In this document: positions 11,172 to 22,444 of the stretch, one piece after another
Numbering within the stretch: position 1 is the first letter of the stretch
Layout: each line of letters starts with the position of its first letter
DNA from: Quercus robur
Lineage: Eukaryota; Streptophyta; Magnoliopsida; Fagales; Fagaceae
Direction of reading: 5' to 3'
NCBI RefSeq assembly: GCF_932294415.1
Contig: NC_065539.1
Location: 36,144,001 to 36,208,000, forward strand
Length of the DNA stretch: 64,000 nt
Position numbers and translations under genes: made by a program
The notes under the pieces: model-generated
What the model was told of the DNA's origin: nothing
Seen by the model: the letters and a program-made list of their open reading frames with translations, nothing else
Databases searched by the model: none

Positions 11172-12389
11172 ACCGTTCCCTGATGCATAAAACAAAATTG
11201 GGATATTATGTTTGTCAAAGAATATTTGCTGTTAAACAATTTTTGTTTGCTCTTAGTAAATTATGCTTACTTTTGGCAACAGATAAGTTTATACTTGAAG
11301 ATCATAAAGACAGTAGCCTTAAAGTTTGAACGGAATGGAACAATAAGCAATCTCAAAGCATTATTACGTGAGAAGGAAGCTCTTTCTGAGAATCATCAGG
11401 AGCTCTTTTTTGCTGGTAATCAGCTGGAGGATGACCAAAGGCTAGTGGATTATGGTATTGAGCAGGGCTCCACTCTCCACCTTGTTCTTCAGAATTTAGC
11501 TGGACTGAAGATATTTATTAAAATACCATCAGATCAGAGAACCATTGAAATTGAAGTGAGGACTTGTGATACCGTCCAAAACATCAAATCAATTATTCAA
11601 GCCAAGGAAGGGATTCCATCAGATCACTATACTCTTATCTATGATGGAAAAGTACTTGAAGATGATGGGATTGTATCCTCACTCAATATTTCAAATAAGT
11701 CAACCCTTCATTTGGTTTACAATCCAAAAGATGTCTTACCAATTTATGTGAGAGTAGGGACAGGAGAGATCTTGAAACTTGAACTTAAACTCCTGTTTAC
11801 CACTCGTGATGTCAAAGCAATAGCTGGGAGCATGATAGGTGTCCAGATGAATGATTGGGATCTGATCTATGCTGGGAAAAAACTTGAAGACTGCAAAACC
11901 TTGGCTTCTTATGACATCAAAGAAGGAACTATCTTAGAGATGTTTCCTGCTGTGATCCAGATATTTGTCAAGACATGGAGTGGGAAGACCATTACTCTTG
12001 ATGTGAAACAACAATCTACCCTCGGGGATGTCAAGGACAAGATTTTTCAGAAACTGAGGATTCCTGGTCATCATCAGAGCATTGTGTTCGCTGGAAAAAG
12101 GCTTGAAGATAACCGTGATCTAGCAAGTTATGGTGTCCAGATGCATTCCACTCTCAGTATGGTTTTTTCGCCTTCACAAAGAATCATTCCGATGCAATTA
12201 AATCATATTGGGAACCCAATACAAAAGTTTACTACCATTCGCATTTTGAAGTCTATGATTGAGAAGAAAATGCGATCTCCTGTGAAGGAAATATACTTTA
12301 ATGGACTAGCATTGCGGGATGACCGTTCACTGGCAGATTACAGGATTAACAGTGATGCAAAAATAAAGGTTGTCATGTATCAACAGTAA
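9246..12389 (+). CDS. Protein with five ubiquitin-like domains, copy 1 (exons 9246-9320, 11283-12389)
   Basis: Exon 1 gives a 25-residue basic/Ser-rich leader (MEPRRNPNRRF...STDEE). It ends at AGAG/GTTCTG, phase 0. Exon 2 starts after GGCAACAG and codes for 368 residues to TAA, 393 in total. Exon 2 holds five ubiquitin-like domains at about 26-99, 100-175, 176-248, 249-324 and 325-393. Ubiquitin landmarks are visible: LEDDQRLVDYGIEQGSTLHLV (domain 1), IQAKEGIPSD (domain 2), and IFVKTWSGKTITLDV with AGKRLEDNRDLASYG (domain 4). No domain ends in RGG or GG, so this is not a processed polyubiquitin. It more likely works as a stable multi-UBL adaptor; that role is inferred. The 2-kb intron carries a SINE. 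Exon 1 is the weakest part; a conserved 45-nt intron segment near 9649-9694 could be an extra exon. Confidence 0.75.
10118..10235 (+). mobile_element. SINE-like tRNA-derived repeat in the UBL intron
   Basis: Box A-like CAGCTCAAATGG (about 10137) and box B-like GGGTTCAAATC (about 10192) lie about 55 bp apart. The same repeat is in the intron of copy 2 (about 26768-26870), so it was in place before the gene duplicated. Confidence 0.55.
10829..10866. repeat. (TA)n(TG)n microsatellite in intron
   Basis: A TATATA run passes into a TG run. Copy 2 of the gene lacks this expansion at the matching place, so it arose after duplication. Confidence 0.85.
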
Positions 12390-13423
12390 AGGTTAACCCT
12401 GTAATGGAATCTGCATGCATCCGGAAACATTATCTAGACCTATCATATGATGAAGTGTTCTTGAAATCTATAGGACTGTGCTGTAGATGGTAAAGATATT
12501 TGAACAGAGATAATTTAGTGACTGGGTTGTGGTGGATTTTTACATATGAATTTGGTGAAATTTTATGCATAAGTAAATAGATTGGTACATGATAATGGAC
12601 ATGTGAATGTGAATTGCTTGAGTTTTGCTCAGTTGTTATAGACTGTAGTTTCCACGCTCTGAGATGAAATTATTTGATGTTATTGATGGCTGGCAGAGGA
12701 AGTGAAAAAAGAGTATAGCACCCTTTCAATTTAGCAAATGTCTTTATTTAAAATCTGTTCTCTCGCCCTTGAAACTTTTTTTTTTTTTTCCGTTGTTTCT
12801 AAATCCCAGACTTAAAGCTTGATCAAGAAGACCAGGGTTTAGTGGTTCTAATAAAATATTTTGTACAAAAAGGAAAAGAAAAAAAAAAGAAATCAAGATG
12901 TTCTGGGCAATATTTCGTTCCAATTTTACCTGCAATTTACCAGATTGAAGAATTTATTACGATTTACATAGGGTTGACAACGACAGGAAATGACTTACAA
13001 AAAAACACTAGAGTCAATCTAACTTTACACAATTTAATTTACCAAAAAACAAACTTATAAATTTTATGTTAAATATAAAGAAGAAAGAAAATGTAACACT
13101 TGCAATAGTTTAGGGGGAAAAGTTGTCTGAAAGTTTAAGGATAAAAAGTGAACTATAAAGTCAAGAATTTATATACATATTATTAAATTTTTACATTAGA
13201 GTTTTTTTAATTATTATTCTTTATTCTCTTAATTGTATTGGAAAGAAGATAAAACAATATGTTCAAGTCTAATTTATTTAATATTTTATGCATAAAAGGG
13301 TTCATATTTAGCTGACATGACCTGTGAAAGATTGGCTAAGAGTCATAAATTTCGTAACATATTTTAGTTCAAACAATTTTTAACATTTATATGCAACGAA
13401 ACCAATGAAAATATATGAATTTG

Positions 13424-13471
<48 letters not shown>

Positions 13472-13994
13472 AATAGTAGGGCAAAGGAGAGTAGGGCTTG
13501 AAATAAACATGGTAATAAGTTGGATTAATTAGGTTTGGGTTAAAAATGGATCATCCTAAACAAGTTGCAAGTGGGTCGGGTTGATTGGGTTACAGGTCAA
13601 TCTATATTTTTCACACGCAAAAATAAAATAAAATAAATGAATAAATTCTAAATGTCAAAAATAATAAAATACACAAAAAAATAAAAGTTAAATAATATAT
13701 AGATTCTTAAGTTTGCTGAATTTAAAGTTTCCTAATGATATCATCACTATAAAAGTTAGTTGGTTGTGTTAAGTGCCTATAAGCAACATGCTTTTGGTTT
13801 AAACAAATTCTTGAATTTAAAAAAAAAAAAAAAAAAATTAGAAAATTATAAGTGTCTATAACTCAGGTGGCATTATCAAGTGACAACAACGCATTTCTTT
13901 GACTCTCGTCCTCTTAGATACATACTTTGTTTCACTTGGAAATACTGAAAGAGATACTGTTTCACTTGTAGTAGATGAGATTGATAATGATAAG
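12390..13994. other. 3' flank of UBL copy 1 and AT-rich spacer
   Basis: The first about 150 bp are the 3' untranslated region and resemble copy 2. A CT run lies at 13427-13468, and a GGGTCGGGTTGATTGGGTT repeat-like tract near 13575. No gene is seen. Confidence 0.5.
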
Positions 13995-14608
13995 TGATAG
14001 TTCCTTGGATATCAGTAGGTTGATAAGCCTCGAACGCTGATGATCTTTGGGCTATATCCTATAAATAAGAACACTGAATCAGAGGAGACCGGTGGGGATC
14101 GGCCAAAAGTCCTCCAATGATGAAGTTAGTGAACTTGGAATTCTCTGTAAGAAGGGAGTATTTTCTTGAATAAAAATGTATGAATGCCTTACCTCTCATC
14201 GAAGAATCCTTATATAGTATGTGTGGAACGGTTATCTGCTTAATAACCGTTCCTAATGTCGAGGAGTCCGGAGAATTGGGGGTAACTTCCATAACCGCTA
14301 TGGAAGTTACCTTAGTTGGACAGATCGTTCCATAATAGTTAATGTAGAATTTGGCACTTAGTAGTTTAATCCAGTGAACTCGTCCATCTTTCATTAAGGA
14401 TGGACGAGACTATCTAGGACGGCTTGTCCTTGTAAAAATGATTAAGGATGGATAAGATTCCCATGGGATCTCGTCAGTCCAAAGACGAACGAGGTTAGCA
14501 AGGATGCTTGGGACGATCACTTCGTTTGTCTGATTCGCCCTAGCTTGTCTTTCATTGGACGAGCCATATGGACGAGTTCAGGAGTTGATGTTTTTTGTGA
14601 CACCATCA
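13995..14608 (-). repeat. 3' LTR of element B
   Basis: Reads TGATGGTGTC...GGAACTATCA on the - strand. Same length as the other LTR (614 bp). Contains a TATA box at 14210-14217 and five GGACGA/TCGTCC words. Confidence 0.95.
14210..14217 (-). promoter_or_regulatory. TATA box in the 3' LTR of element B
   Basis: CTATATAA on the - strand. The same box is kept in the 5' LTR at 22046-22053. Confidence 0.65.
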
Positions 14609-14610
14609 GT

Positions 14611-14623
14611 TGCCCCCTTATCC
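14611..14623 (-). other. Polypurine tract of element B
   Basis: On the - strand ATAAGGGGGCA lies next to the 3' LTR boundary, with a two-base gap, as expected for plus-strand priming. Confidence 0.65.
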
Positions 14624-14810
14624 ATGTGGGTCATCCAACGAGTTGGGTAAGCTGCCGACACGTCCTTGGACGTATATAATTGGTTAATAAATCAATGTGC
14701 CACGTGTTATTTTTTTATTGGCGACTGATCTCGTCGATTTAGTTTTCTGAGGTAGATGCCACATGTCATTTTCGTATTGGTGGTGTCGTTCAAATGCCCA
14801 AGTCAACATC

Positions 14811-14820
14811 CTATAAATAG
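14811..14820 (+). promoter_or_regulatory. TATA box of the antisense gene, element B
   Basis: CTATAAATAG on the + strand, outside the LTR and 164 bp upstream of the ATG at 14984. It is identical in sequence to the antisense TATA box of element A. Confidence 0.7.
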
Positions 14821-14983
14821 TGGAATGCCTCCCTTAACCCTTCTCATTTCAGAAATTTTCTTCCTTGACATCCATCGTCTAGAGCCTCGTCTAGGAGTTT
14901 CTCTGCGTCTAGAGTCCTCTTCCGTCTAGAGCCAGGTATTCTTCTTCTCTCCGTCTTTAGGTTCTGAGTTTCTTTTGTCAAAA

Positions 14984-16253
14984 ATGTCAATTGCTTCTTC
15001 GTCTACTGATAGCCTTGATAAGGCTATAGACGAGTATTATGAGGATAGTAGTGATAGGTCTAGTTCTAGCAATACTAGTGACGGTAGTGGAGGAAGTATA
15101 AACGAGAATTATTCTTCTGGAGCCCCTGGGTTCCCTATTGAAGTCGTCCAGGAGCAACTTAGAAGAGTTTCTGGCTCTCAGGCTGGCTCCTCGTCCAGCG
15201 TCCCTCAATCTAATCTGACGGACGAGGAGGAGACCGTCTTTAGTTGTGCAGTAGGCATTCATTCTAAGATGGATGAACAAAGATTAAATAATCTTAAATC
15301 CTGGTATCAAATTTCGGACGAGTTTAACCCTAGGCTGCTCGTTCGTGGAGAGTGGTGTTGTGATCCTCACTTTGGAATAGGCGTCTATGAAGCTTATTTC
15401 CTTGGTTGACTTAGGTTTCCATTAAATGCCTTTGCTAGAGAGTTGTTGGTCAAGTTAGGTTTAGGCATCTGTCAATTTAATCCTAATGCGTGGAGATTAG
15501 TTATCTCCATGCAAATTTTGTGGAGGGAAGTTTTTGGTGGGGATCGTCCTTTCACTGTGAATGAGTTCCTTTATTGTTATAAACCTTCCTAAATAAGTTA
15601 GTCTGAGGGTTTTTACCAGTTCACTGCTAGGGGGAATGATTGTAGGTTAATCAAGTCCCTAGTTTCGTCTGATAGAAAATGGAAGACGAAATTCATCTTT
15701 GTCTCTGGTTTCTGGGCAGGGAACCCTGTGGACATTGGCAGGGATCCCTTTCCTCCTTATACTGGGGACTTAGGGACCTTCGTCCAGAAGGTACATCCCT
15801 TCCCCTTGTTTATCTTTATTTTTCTCTTTCTATTTGAACTGTTTACAATTGCTAACCTTTGTTTACTCACTGTGTTGTAGCCGCCAAGCGTCCGTCTTTA
15901 AGCAAATTTCATTGTGATCACGTCCACAGGGCTCGTCTTCACACAGACAGGAGCTTTCATTCTCTTGTCACTCTTAGACGTCTTGCCAAGTGGGGTTTGG
16001 GTCCTGAGCCATCAAACGAAGCTATTGCACATGAGGTTACTGTGCGCAAAAGTAAGTTTTAAGCCTAGGGTTTTTTGTTTGTTTTTTTTTTTTTTTTGAA
16101 AGTTCTATGTTATACATTCCTGATCTGCTTATTATCTCATTTTAGGAATGTCAACAATGAAAGAAAACAAAGGGAAAGAAGTTGTGGGTGAGGGAAAACG
16201 TCCTGAGGGTCAGTCCCAGGATCGTCCTACGGCTAGGGATAAATATTTTGCCT
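14984..16253 (+). pseudogene. Antisense accessory gene (aORF) of element B
   Basis: Runs opposite to pol. Exon 1 (14984-15790) starts MSIASSSTDSLDKAI and has an acidic/Ser-rich N-terminus. It then holds a conserved core with FARELLVKLGLG, NEFLYCYKP, FYQFTARGND and KWKTKFIFVSGFW. Three in-frame stops (TGA 15407, TAA and TAG near 15590-15601) break it. Exon 2 (15881-16051) follows a GTTGTAG acceptor; it carries ARLHTDRSFHSLV and ends at AAAA/GTAAG. Exon 3 (16144 on) ends in TAA at 16251-16253. Reading exon 2 in its open frame needs a one-base shift at the junction, so an indel is likely. The core resembles the antisense gene of element A, but the coiled-coil and C-terminal halves seen there are missing. 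Function unknown. Confidence 0.7.
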
Positions 16254-16747
16254 AACTTTTCTGTCGTCCAGAGGTTGGATTGTTTCAGCTGGCTTTTGAT
16301 TCTCACCTTTAAATTGGACGAAAATGCTCTATAAGGCTTTTACTCGTCCATGAGTTGGACGAGTGTACCTAAGGTTTTTTCCTTGTTTTACTTAGGAAAA
16401 TTTAGACGTTACATCTCTATGTCCAGAGAATTTATTCGTCTTGAATCTTTCAGTCCCCTTGTGGGTTGGCTTGGACGAAAATAGCATGGAGATGTAAAAT
16501 TCACACAACATTTTGTACATAACATAAATATCGTTTACAAATAAGGCACATGCATACTAATGCCTTTTTATTTAATAAGTACAAACTTCATAACTTTGTC
16601 CATAATCATGACACAATCATAATAAATAATAAGGTAGTAGTTTCAAACACAAACAACATCAAACATTAGTATCAAACACAAACAGCATCAAACATAAGTA
16701 GAACATAAGTAGACGGACAAGGTCCAAGCTCGTCCATAGGTTCACTT
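16254..16747. other. Spacer between antisense gene and integrase end in element B
   Basis: No coding potential seen. It is rich in the words TCGTCC and GGACGA (for example at 16263, 16315, 16343, 16356 and 16729). It would be the shared 3' end of both transcripts. Confidence 0.5.
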
Positions 16748-17913
16748 TTACTGATAGTACCTCCTCAGGTGCTCCACATTCCAAGGATGTTCCAATTTTC
16801 TCCCGTCCAGGGCCTCCAAGTAGTAGGATCCTTGCCTTTTACAGTTGATAACTCTATAGGGTCCTTCCCAATTTAGGCCTAACTTCCCATGTGCTGGGTT
16901 TTTGGTTGACAAAGAGACTTTTCTCAGGACGAGATCTCCTATGTTGAAACGCCTTGGCTTCACCATCGCATCATACTGCCTAGCCATGAGGTTCTTGTAC
17001 TTTGCTGCCCTGTGTTCTACGTCTGCCCTTACCTCGTCTATCAGATCGAGGTTCAAACAGAGTTGCTCCTCATTATCCTTGTCTTGATATATCATCACCC
17101 TATGATTGGCCATATGTACTTCTACAGGTATGACTGCGTCGCTTCCATAGGCTAGCTTGAAAGGAGTCTCTCTCGTAGGGGTTCTCACTGTGGTCCTATA
17201 CGCCCATAAAACTCCTGGTAACTCGTCTGGCCATATTCCCTTTGCCCCCTCAAGCCGAGTCTTGATGATTTTCAACAAGGATCGGTTTGCAACTTCAGCT
17301 TGGCCGTTGGCTTGGGGTGTGCAGGTGAGGAATAATGGTTTTGAATTCCAAAGTGTAAGCAAAAGTCCCTGAACAGTGCATTATCAAATTGTCGTCCGTT
17401 ATCAGACACCAATACCTTCAGTACTCCAAATCTGCACACAATGTTCTTCCACATGAAATTTTTTACATTCTGTTGTGTGATATTTGCTAACGGTTCAGCT
17501 TCCACCCATTTTGTGAAATAATCGATGCCCACCACTAGAAACTTCATCTGCCTTGTGCCTAGAGGGAAAGGACCCAAAATGTCTAGTCCCCATTGTGCAA
17601 AGGGCCATGGTGCCACCATCGGGGTGATGTATTCTGATGGTTGTCTGGGGACGTTACTAAACCATTGGCACTGGTCGCAGACCTTGACGTATGCTTTAGC
17701 ATCAGCTTGCATATTTGGCCAGTAATACCCTGCACGGACGACCTTGTGGACAAATGACCTGGCTCCTAAGTGATTGCCACATGCTCTTTCATGAACTTCT
17801 CTTAGTACGTAGTTTGCTTCGTTTGGAGCTAAGCACCTAAGATAAGGTTGGGAAAAGCTTCTCTTGTATAGCACTTCGTCCATAAGAACGTACTTAGCCG
17901 ATCTCACTCTCAA
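16748..17913 (-). pseudogene. Integrase of element B
   Basis: Two overlapping frames together give a nearly whole Ty3/gypsy integrase. 17913-17272 contains the HHCC zinc domain (HERACGNHLG, then CDQCQ), the first catalytic Asp in the GLDILGPFPLG region, and SDNGRQFDN with the second. A frameshift at about 17290-17330 then moves the reading into 17362-16748, with NGQAEVANRSL (catalytic Glu), WPDELPGVLWAYRTT and, at the C-terminus, LNWEGPYRV and HPWNVEHLRRYYQ. All three catalytic acids are present, so the frameshift is the main damage. Confidence 0.9.
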
Positions 17914-17943
17914 CTTCCTGGCTTCGTCCTTCTCTTCTGGTAG

Positions 17944-18435
17944 TCATCCATCTTTCAAGTATGATATAATCGGAATCATCCAATTTCCTCTACTATCCAC
18001 CTGTTGTACTCCCGGGATATCTATACTTGGCATATACTGAACTTCATCAGATTCGTCCATTGATTCATTCGCTGAGGCTTCTTTTGCTATGGTATCAACT
18101 TCCACGTTCTCCTCCCTTGGGATTTGAACGAAGTCAGCTTTTTCAAATCTTTTCATAAGGCGCATCACCCTACTAAGATATTTCCTCATCCGTTCTTCCT
18201 TTGCTTCATACATCCCATTTACTTGCCCCATAATCAACTGAGAATCCTTCAGGACGAGTATAGACTTGGCTTCCACAGACTTAGCTAATTCTAGCCCTTT
18301 GAGAAGGGCTTCATACTCGACTTCATTGTTAGTTGCTTGGTACTGTAAACGAACCTTATGTTTCAGTTTGTCTCCTTCTGGGGATTGTAGGACCACACCA
18401 ATTCCACCTACATGCCGTGTAGACGAACCATCCAC
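17944..18435 (-). pseudogene. Second (aRH-type) RNase H of element B
   Basis: An open frame of 163 codons. MDGSSTRHVGGIG gives the first Asp, NNEVEYEALLKGLELA the Glu, and VLKDSQLIMGQ the next Asp; the usual Gly before DSQL is replaced by Lys. IPREENVEVDTIAKEA gives the last Asp, and a linker toward integrase follows. This is the extra RNase H typical of the Tat group. The upstream linker is broken by stops. Confidence 0.85.
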
Positions 18436-18654
18436 ATGGACGACCCATCTCTTACTATCTTCTGTCTCATCATGACTTAGGGTAAACTCCGCAATGAAAT
18501 CTACTAGTGCTTGAGCTTTTATGGCATGCCTTGGTTGATATCTAATGTCAAACTCACTGACCTCTACAGCCTACTGGATCAATCGTTCTACAGCTTCCAA
18601 TCTATTTATTGCCTTCTTGAGCAGATAATCTGTCATGACATTAATGACATGTGC

Positions 18655-20300
18655 CTAGAAATAATGCCTCAGCTTCCTGGAAGCGGTGATCAATGCGAAG
18701 GCTAATTTCTCCATTTGTGGATACCGTCCTTCTGCTCCCCTCAATACCTTACTCGTATAATACACAGATCTTTGCACTTTATCTTCTTCTCTTCTCATGG
18801 CATGCGGGGTTACTGCTATGTATAAATATAACTCCTCTCCTACTACTGATGAACTTAGTAATGGAGCCATGGTAAGGTATGCCTTCAGATCTTCGAAAGC
18901 TCTCTGACACTCATCGGTCCATTCGAATGCTTTACTAAGAACCTTAAAAAACGGCAAACATTTGTCAGTGGCTTTAGAGACAAACCTGTTGAGTGCAACA
19001 ACTTGTTCAGTAAGGGATTGGATTTCTTTGGTATTTTGCAGAGGCTTCATGTCCAGTATTGCTTGAATTTTATCAGGATTCGCTTCAATTCCCCTGTGGG
19101 AGACCATAAAGCCAAGGAATTTCCCTGATGATACTCCAAAAGCACATTTGCTAGGATTCAGCTTCATGTGATATTGTCTCAATGTGTCAAATGTCTCCTG
19201 CAGGTCATCTAGATGCCTTCCCTCGTCCTGACTCTTCACTAGCATGTTATCTACATAGTCTTCCACATTCCGCCCAATCTACGGGCGAAACATGTGGTTG
19301 ACCAATCTCTGATATGTCGCCCCTGCGTTCTTTAAGCCAAATGGCATCACCTTATAATAGAATAAGCTTTGACTGGTGACAAAGGATGTTTTCTCTTGGT
19401 CTGTCTCGTCCATCCTTATCGGATTGTATCCAGAAAAAGCATCCATGAAGCTAAGCAACTTGTGCCCCGCAGTTGAGTCTACCAGCTAGTCAATGCGTGG
19501 CAGCGGATAACTATCCTTGGGGCAAGCCTTGTTTAAGTCAGTGAAATCTACGCACATTCTTCACTTGTCGTTTGCCTTTTTGACCATTACTACATTGGCC
19601 AACTAATCCGAGTAGTACACTTCCCAAATAAACTTCGCCATCATCAACTTTTGAACCTCGTCTTTGATAGCATCATCTCTCTCAGGGCAAACACCCTCTT
19701 CTTTTGCCGCACTGGCTTGGAGGAAGAACATGCATTCAGACGGTGGGTAATGACACTAGGGTCTATACCCGGCATGTCCTCATGACTCCACGCAAACACA
19801 TCAATATTTTTCTTCAAAAACTGGACGAGGTCCTTCTTAATCTTCTCTTCTAGATCTACTCCGACCCTGGTACAGCTCTTAGGGTTATCTTCATCCAAGG
19901 AAATATCTTTCAATGCTTCAGTAGGCTCTGCTACAACTCTCTTTTCTTCAATATTCATGGCTTGAACTTGTTCATCCATGGCCAACATGGCCAAGTAACA
20001 TTCTCTTACTGCTAGCTAGTTGGTCCCCTTGTACCTGCCCTACTCCGTGTTTTGTTGGAAACTTGACTGATAGGTGATAAGTAGAGGTAACAGCCTTCCA
20101 ACTATTCAAAGTTGGTATTCCAATTATGGCGTTGTAGGAAGATGGACAATCTACCACAAGAAAGTTCACATCCTTGGTGATTTGTCGTGGGTATGCCCCA
20201 ACTACCACTGATAAGGAAATAGTACCCACGGGTTGCGCCTTCATTCCACTAAAACCTAATAGGGGGAGTTTACTGGACGGAGCTGGTCTCGTCCTAACCT
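18655..20300 (-). pseudogene. Reverse transcriptase and Ty3-type RNase H of element B
   Basis: Pieces in order along the - strand: an RT approach region with SYNAIIGIPTLN (20244-19972); DLVQFLKKNIDVFAWSHEDMPGIDP (19994-19644); the palm region (about 19640-19270), interrupted by stops; and an open frame from 19266 with YVDNMLVKS, LNPSKCAFGV and GKFLGFMVS, then the connection and first RNase H (VYYTSKVLRGAEGRYPQMEKL). The polymerase active site should read YVDD; its second Asp is Asn here, which abolishes catalysis in any reverse transcriptase. The change fits a G-to-A transition. Confidence 0.9.
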
Positions 20301-20306
20301 CATCTG

Positions 20307-21770
20307 CTAAAAAGCTGGATAATATAAAATGTCTGCCGAGCTTCCGTTGTCCACAAGCACTCTTCTAGTTGTGTAGTCAACAATTAATAAGGTGATGATG
20401 AGAGCATCATCATGGGGGTGATGAATTCTCTCAGCGTCTTCATCCGTGAAGGTGATTGCTTGTTCATCCGTCCCTGTGGTCTCGTCCAAGGAAATTCCTC
20501 AACTTCCCTTGCCTTATGAGATTTTCAATTTGCTGCTTTAAATCAAAACACTCGTTTGTATCATGACCATGATCCCTATGGAAGCGACAATACTTGTTCC
20601 TGTTGTGCTTATTGGGATCTCCCTTCATTTTCTCTGGCCACTTCAAGGAAGGATCTGCATAAGGACCTGCTCAAGTGGGATGTTCAAAGGGGTATATTGC
20701 TGGTTCCGTGTTGAAGAGTCTGGCTTCTTACTATCTCGGTCTTTCCTTTCTTCCGTCTGTCCCTTCTTTGGACGAAGGCCTTGCTCAGGATGGCAACTGG
20801 GGTTTGCGTCTACTCTCTCAGACCTCTTCCTCTTCTTAGCAATGATCGCGTCTTCTGCATTCATAAAATTTTGAGTCGAATGGACAAGTTCGGCCATGGA
20901 CTAGGGCTCTTTTTCATAGAGTTTATGTATAAACAAATCTGAATTCACCCCATTATGGAAGGCCGCCAATAAGAGCTTATCATCTGCTTCGTCCACACTC
21001 AGGGCTTCTCTGTTGAAACGGGTGATGAATGACCGCAAGCTCTCGTTCTCCCCCTGCTCTATGATCAACAAGCTGGACGAGGAACGCTTGTGCCTTTGTC
21101 CCCCAATGAAATTGTTAACGAACAACTTGCTCAACTCTTCAAATGAACTTACTGAATTTGGGGGTATTTTGCTGAACCAAACTCGTGCTGGGCCCTTGAG
21201 GGTGGTAGGGAAGGCTCTACACATTATTTCGTCAGGCACCCCTTGAAGATGCATGGTGGTCTTAAAGGTGGCGATGTGATCAAATGGGTTGCGTGTTCCA
21301 TCATATGAATCCAGAGAAGGCAACTTGAACTTTGATGGTAGAGGGTGACCGTTGATGGAAGCCATGAAGGGGGAATCAGTTCTGTGAACCAAATCTTCTA
21401 TCGGATTCACCCTCCTCATATTCTCTTTCATTTCCTCCATGACTTTCTTCATTTGGTCTATTTCTTCTTTCAAGTGTGGTACCGTTCGTGAAGTGGTGCC
21501 TCTGAACTAACTTCCAATTTCAGTATTCTCTCTATCACCATGACTCTGTGTTTGTCCTCTTTCTTCACGTTCTTCACGCATCTGGCTCCTCATATTAATC
21601 TCCATTTTTAACTCTTGGTTTTGGCGAGTCAACTCCACCATAGCGGCCGCCATAGATTGCGCATGTTGGACAGATGATGTTTGCATGATCGGTGCAGATT
21701 GGCGATCGCGATGAGGGTTGCTACTTCCCTGATGGCCTGGGCTAGTAGCCCTTAATCTAGTCCGAACCAT
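20307..21770 (-). pseudogene. Gag and aspartic protease of element B
   Basis: Gag is set to start at ATG 21770 (MVRTRLRATSPGHQ). The frame runs through an in-frame TAG at about 21507 into the retrotrans-gag core: DLVHRTDSPFMASI, YDGTRNPFDHIATFKT, FPTTLKGPARVWF and ESLRSFITRFNREAL. Another TAG (about 20901) splits EKEP and SMAELVHS and fits a CAG-to-TAG change. A frameshift near 20645 follows. The CCHC-like zinc knuckle is at CRFHRDHGHDTNECF (about 20590-20540). The protease has its LVDNGSSADILY motif near 20340, with Asn in place of the usual first Gly-type neighbours. Gag packages the RNA; the protease cuts the polyprotein. Confidence 0.85.
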
Positions 21771-21808
21771 CAACCTTTTGTCATGGAGAAGTAAACTGTA
21801 AAACAATC

Positions 21809-21830
21809 TCTTCCCACAGACGGCACCAAT
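21809..21830 (-). other. Primer-binding site of element B
   Basis: Directly after the 5' LTR end, the - strand reads ATTGGTGCCGTCTGTGGGA. A GGTGCCGTCTGTGGG-type site is common in plant Ty3/gypsy elements. I could not match it to one tRNA without a search. Confidence 0.65.
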
Positions 21831-22444
21831 TGATAGTTCCTTGGATATCAGTAGGTTGATAAGTCTCGAACGCTGATGATCTTTGGCCTGTATCCTGTAA
21901 ACAAGAACACTGAATCAGAGGAGACTGATGGGGACTGGCCAAAAGTCCTCCGATGATGAAGTTAGTGAACTTGGAATTCTCTATAATAAGGGAGTATTTT
22001 CTTGAATAAAAATGTATGAATGCCTTACCTCTCATCGAAGAATCCTTATATAGTATGTGTGGAACGGTTATTTGCTTAATAACCGTTCCTAATGTCGAGG
22101 AGTCCAGAGAATTGGGGATAACTTCCATAATTGCTATGGAAGTTACCTCAGTTGGACGGATCGTTCCATAGTAGTTAATGTAGAATTTGGCACTTAGTAG
22201 TTTAATCCAGTGAACTCATCCATCTTTCATTAAGGACGGACGAGACTATCTAGGACGGCTTGTCCTTGTAAAAATGATTAAGGATGGATAAGATTCCCAT
22301 GGGATCTCGTCAGTCCAAAGACGGATGAGGTTAGCAAGGATGCTTGGGACGATCACTTCGTTTGTCTGGTTCGCCCTAGCTTGTCTTTCATTGGACAAGC
22401 CATATGGACAAGTTCAGGAGTTGATGTTTTTTGTGACACCATCA
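21831..22444 (-). repeat. 5' LTR of element B
   Basis: Partner of 13995-14608, 614 bp. Only two of the five GGACGA/TCGTCC words remain; the three losses are G-to-A or C-to-T changes. TATA box at 22046-22053. Confidence 0.95.

Larger units (their letters stand above)
13995..22444 (-). mobile_element. Full-length Ty3/gypsy LTR retrotransposon, Tat-type (element B), 8450 bp
   Basis: Two 614-bp LTRs (13995-14608, 21831-22444) frame the element and a 5-bp target duplication ATAAG flanks it (13990-13994, 22445-22449). On the - strand the order is 5' LTR, primer site, gag, protease, reverse transcriptase with Ty3-type RNase H, second RNase H, integrase, antisense gene, polypurine tract, 3' LTR. The LTRs differ at 27 positions by hand count (about 95.6% identity), without indels. 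Stops, frameshifts and a mutated YVDD box show it is dead, although the layout is complete. It lies between the two UBL genes and lengthens their spacing. Confidence 0.95.

Noticed and set aside
9246-12389. Polyubiquitin precursor
   Set aside because: No domain ends with the Gly-Gly needed for cleavage and the five domains are strongly diverged from each other.
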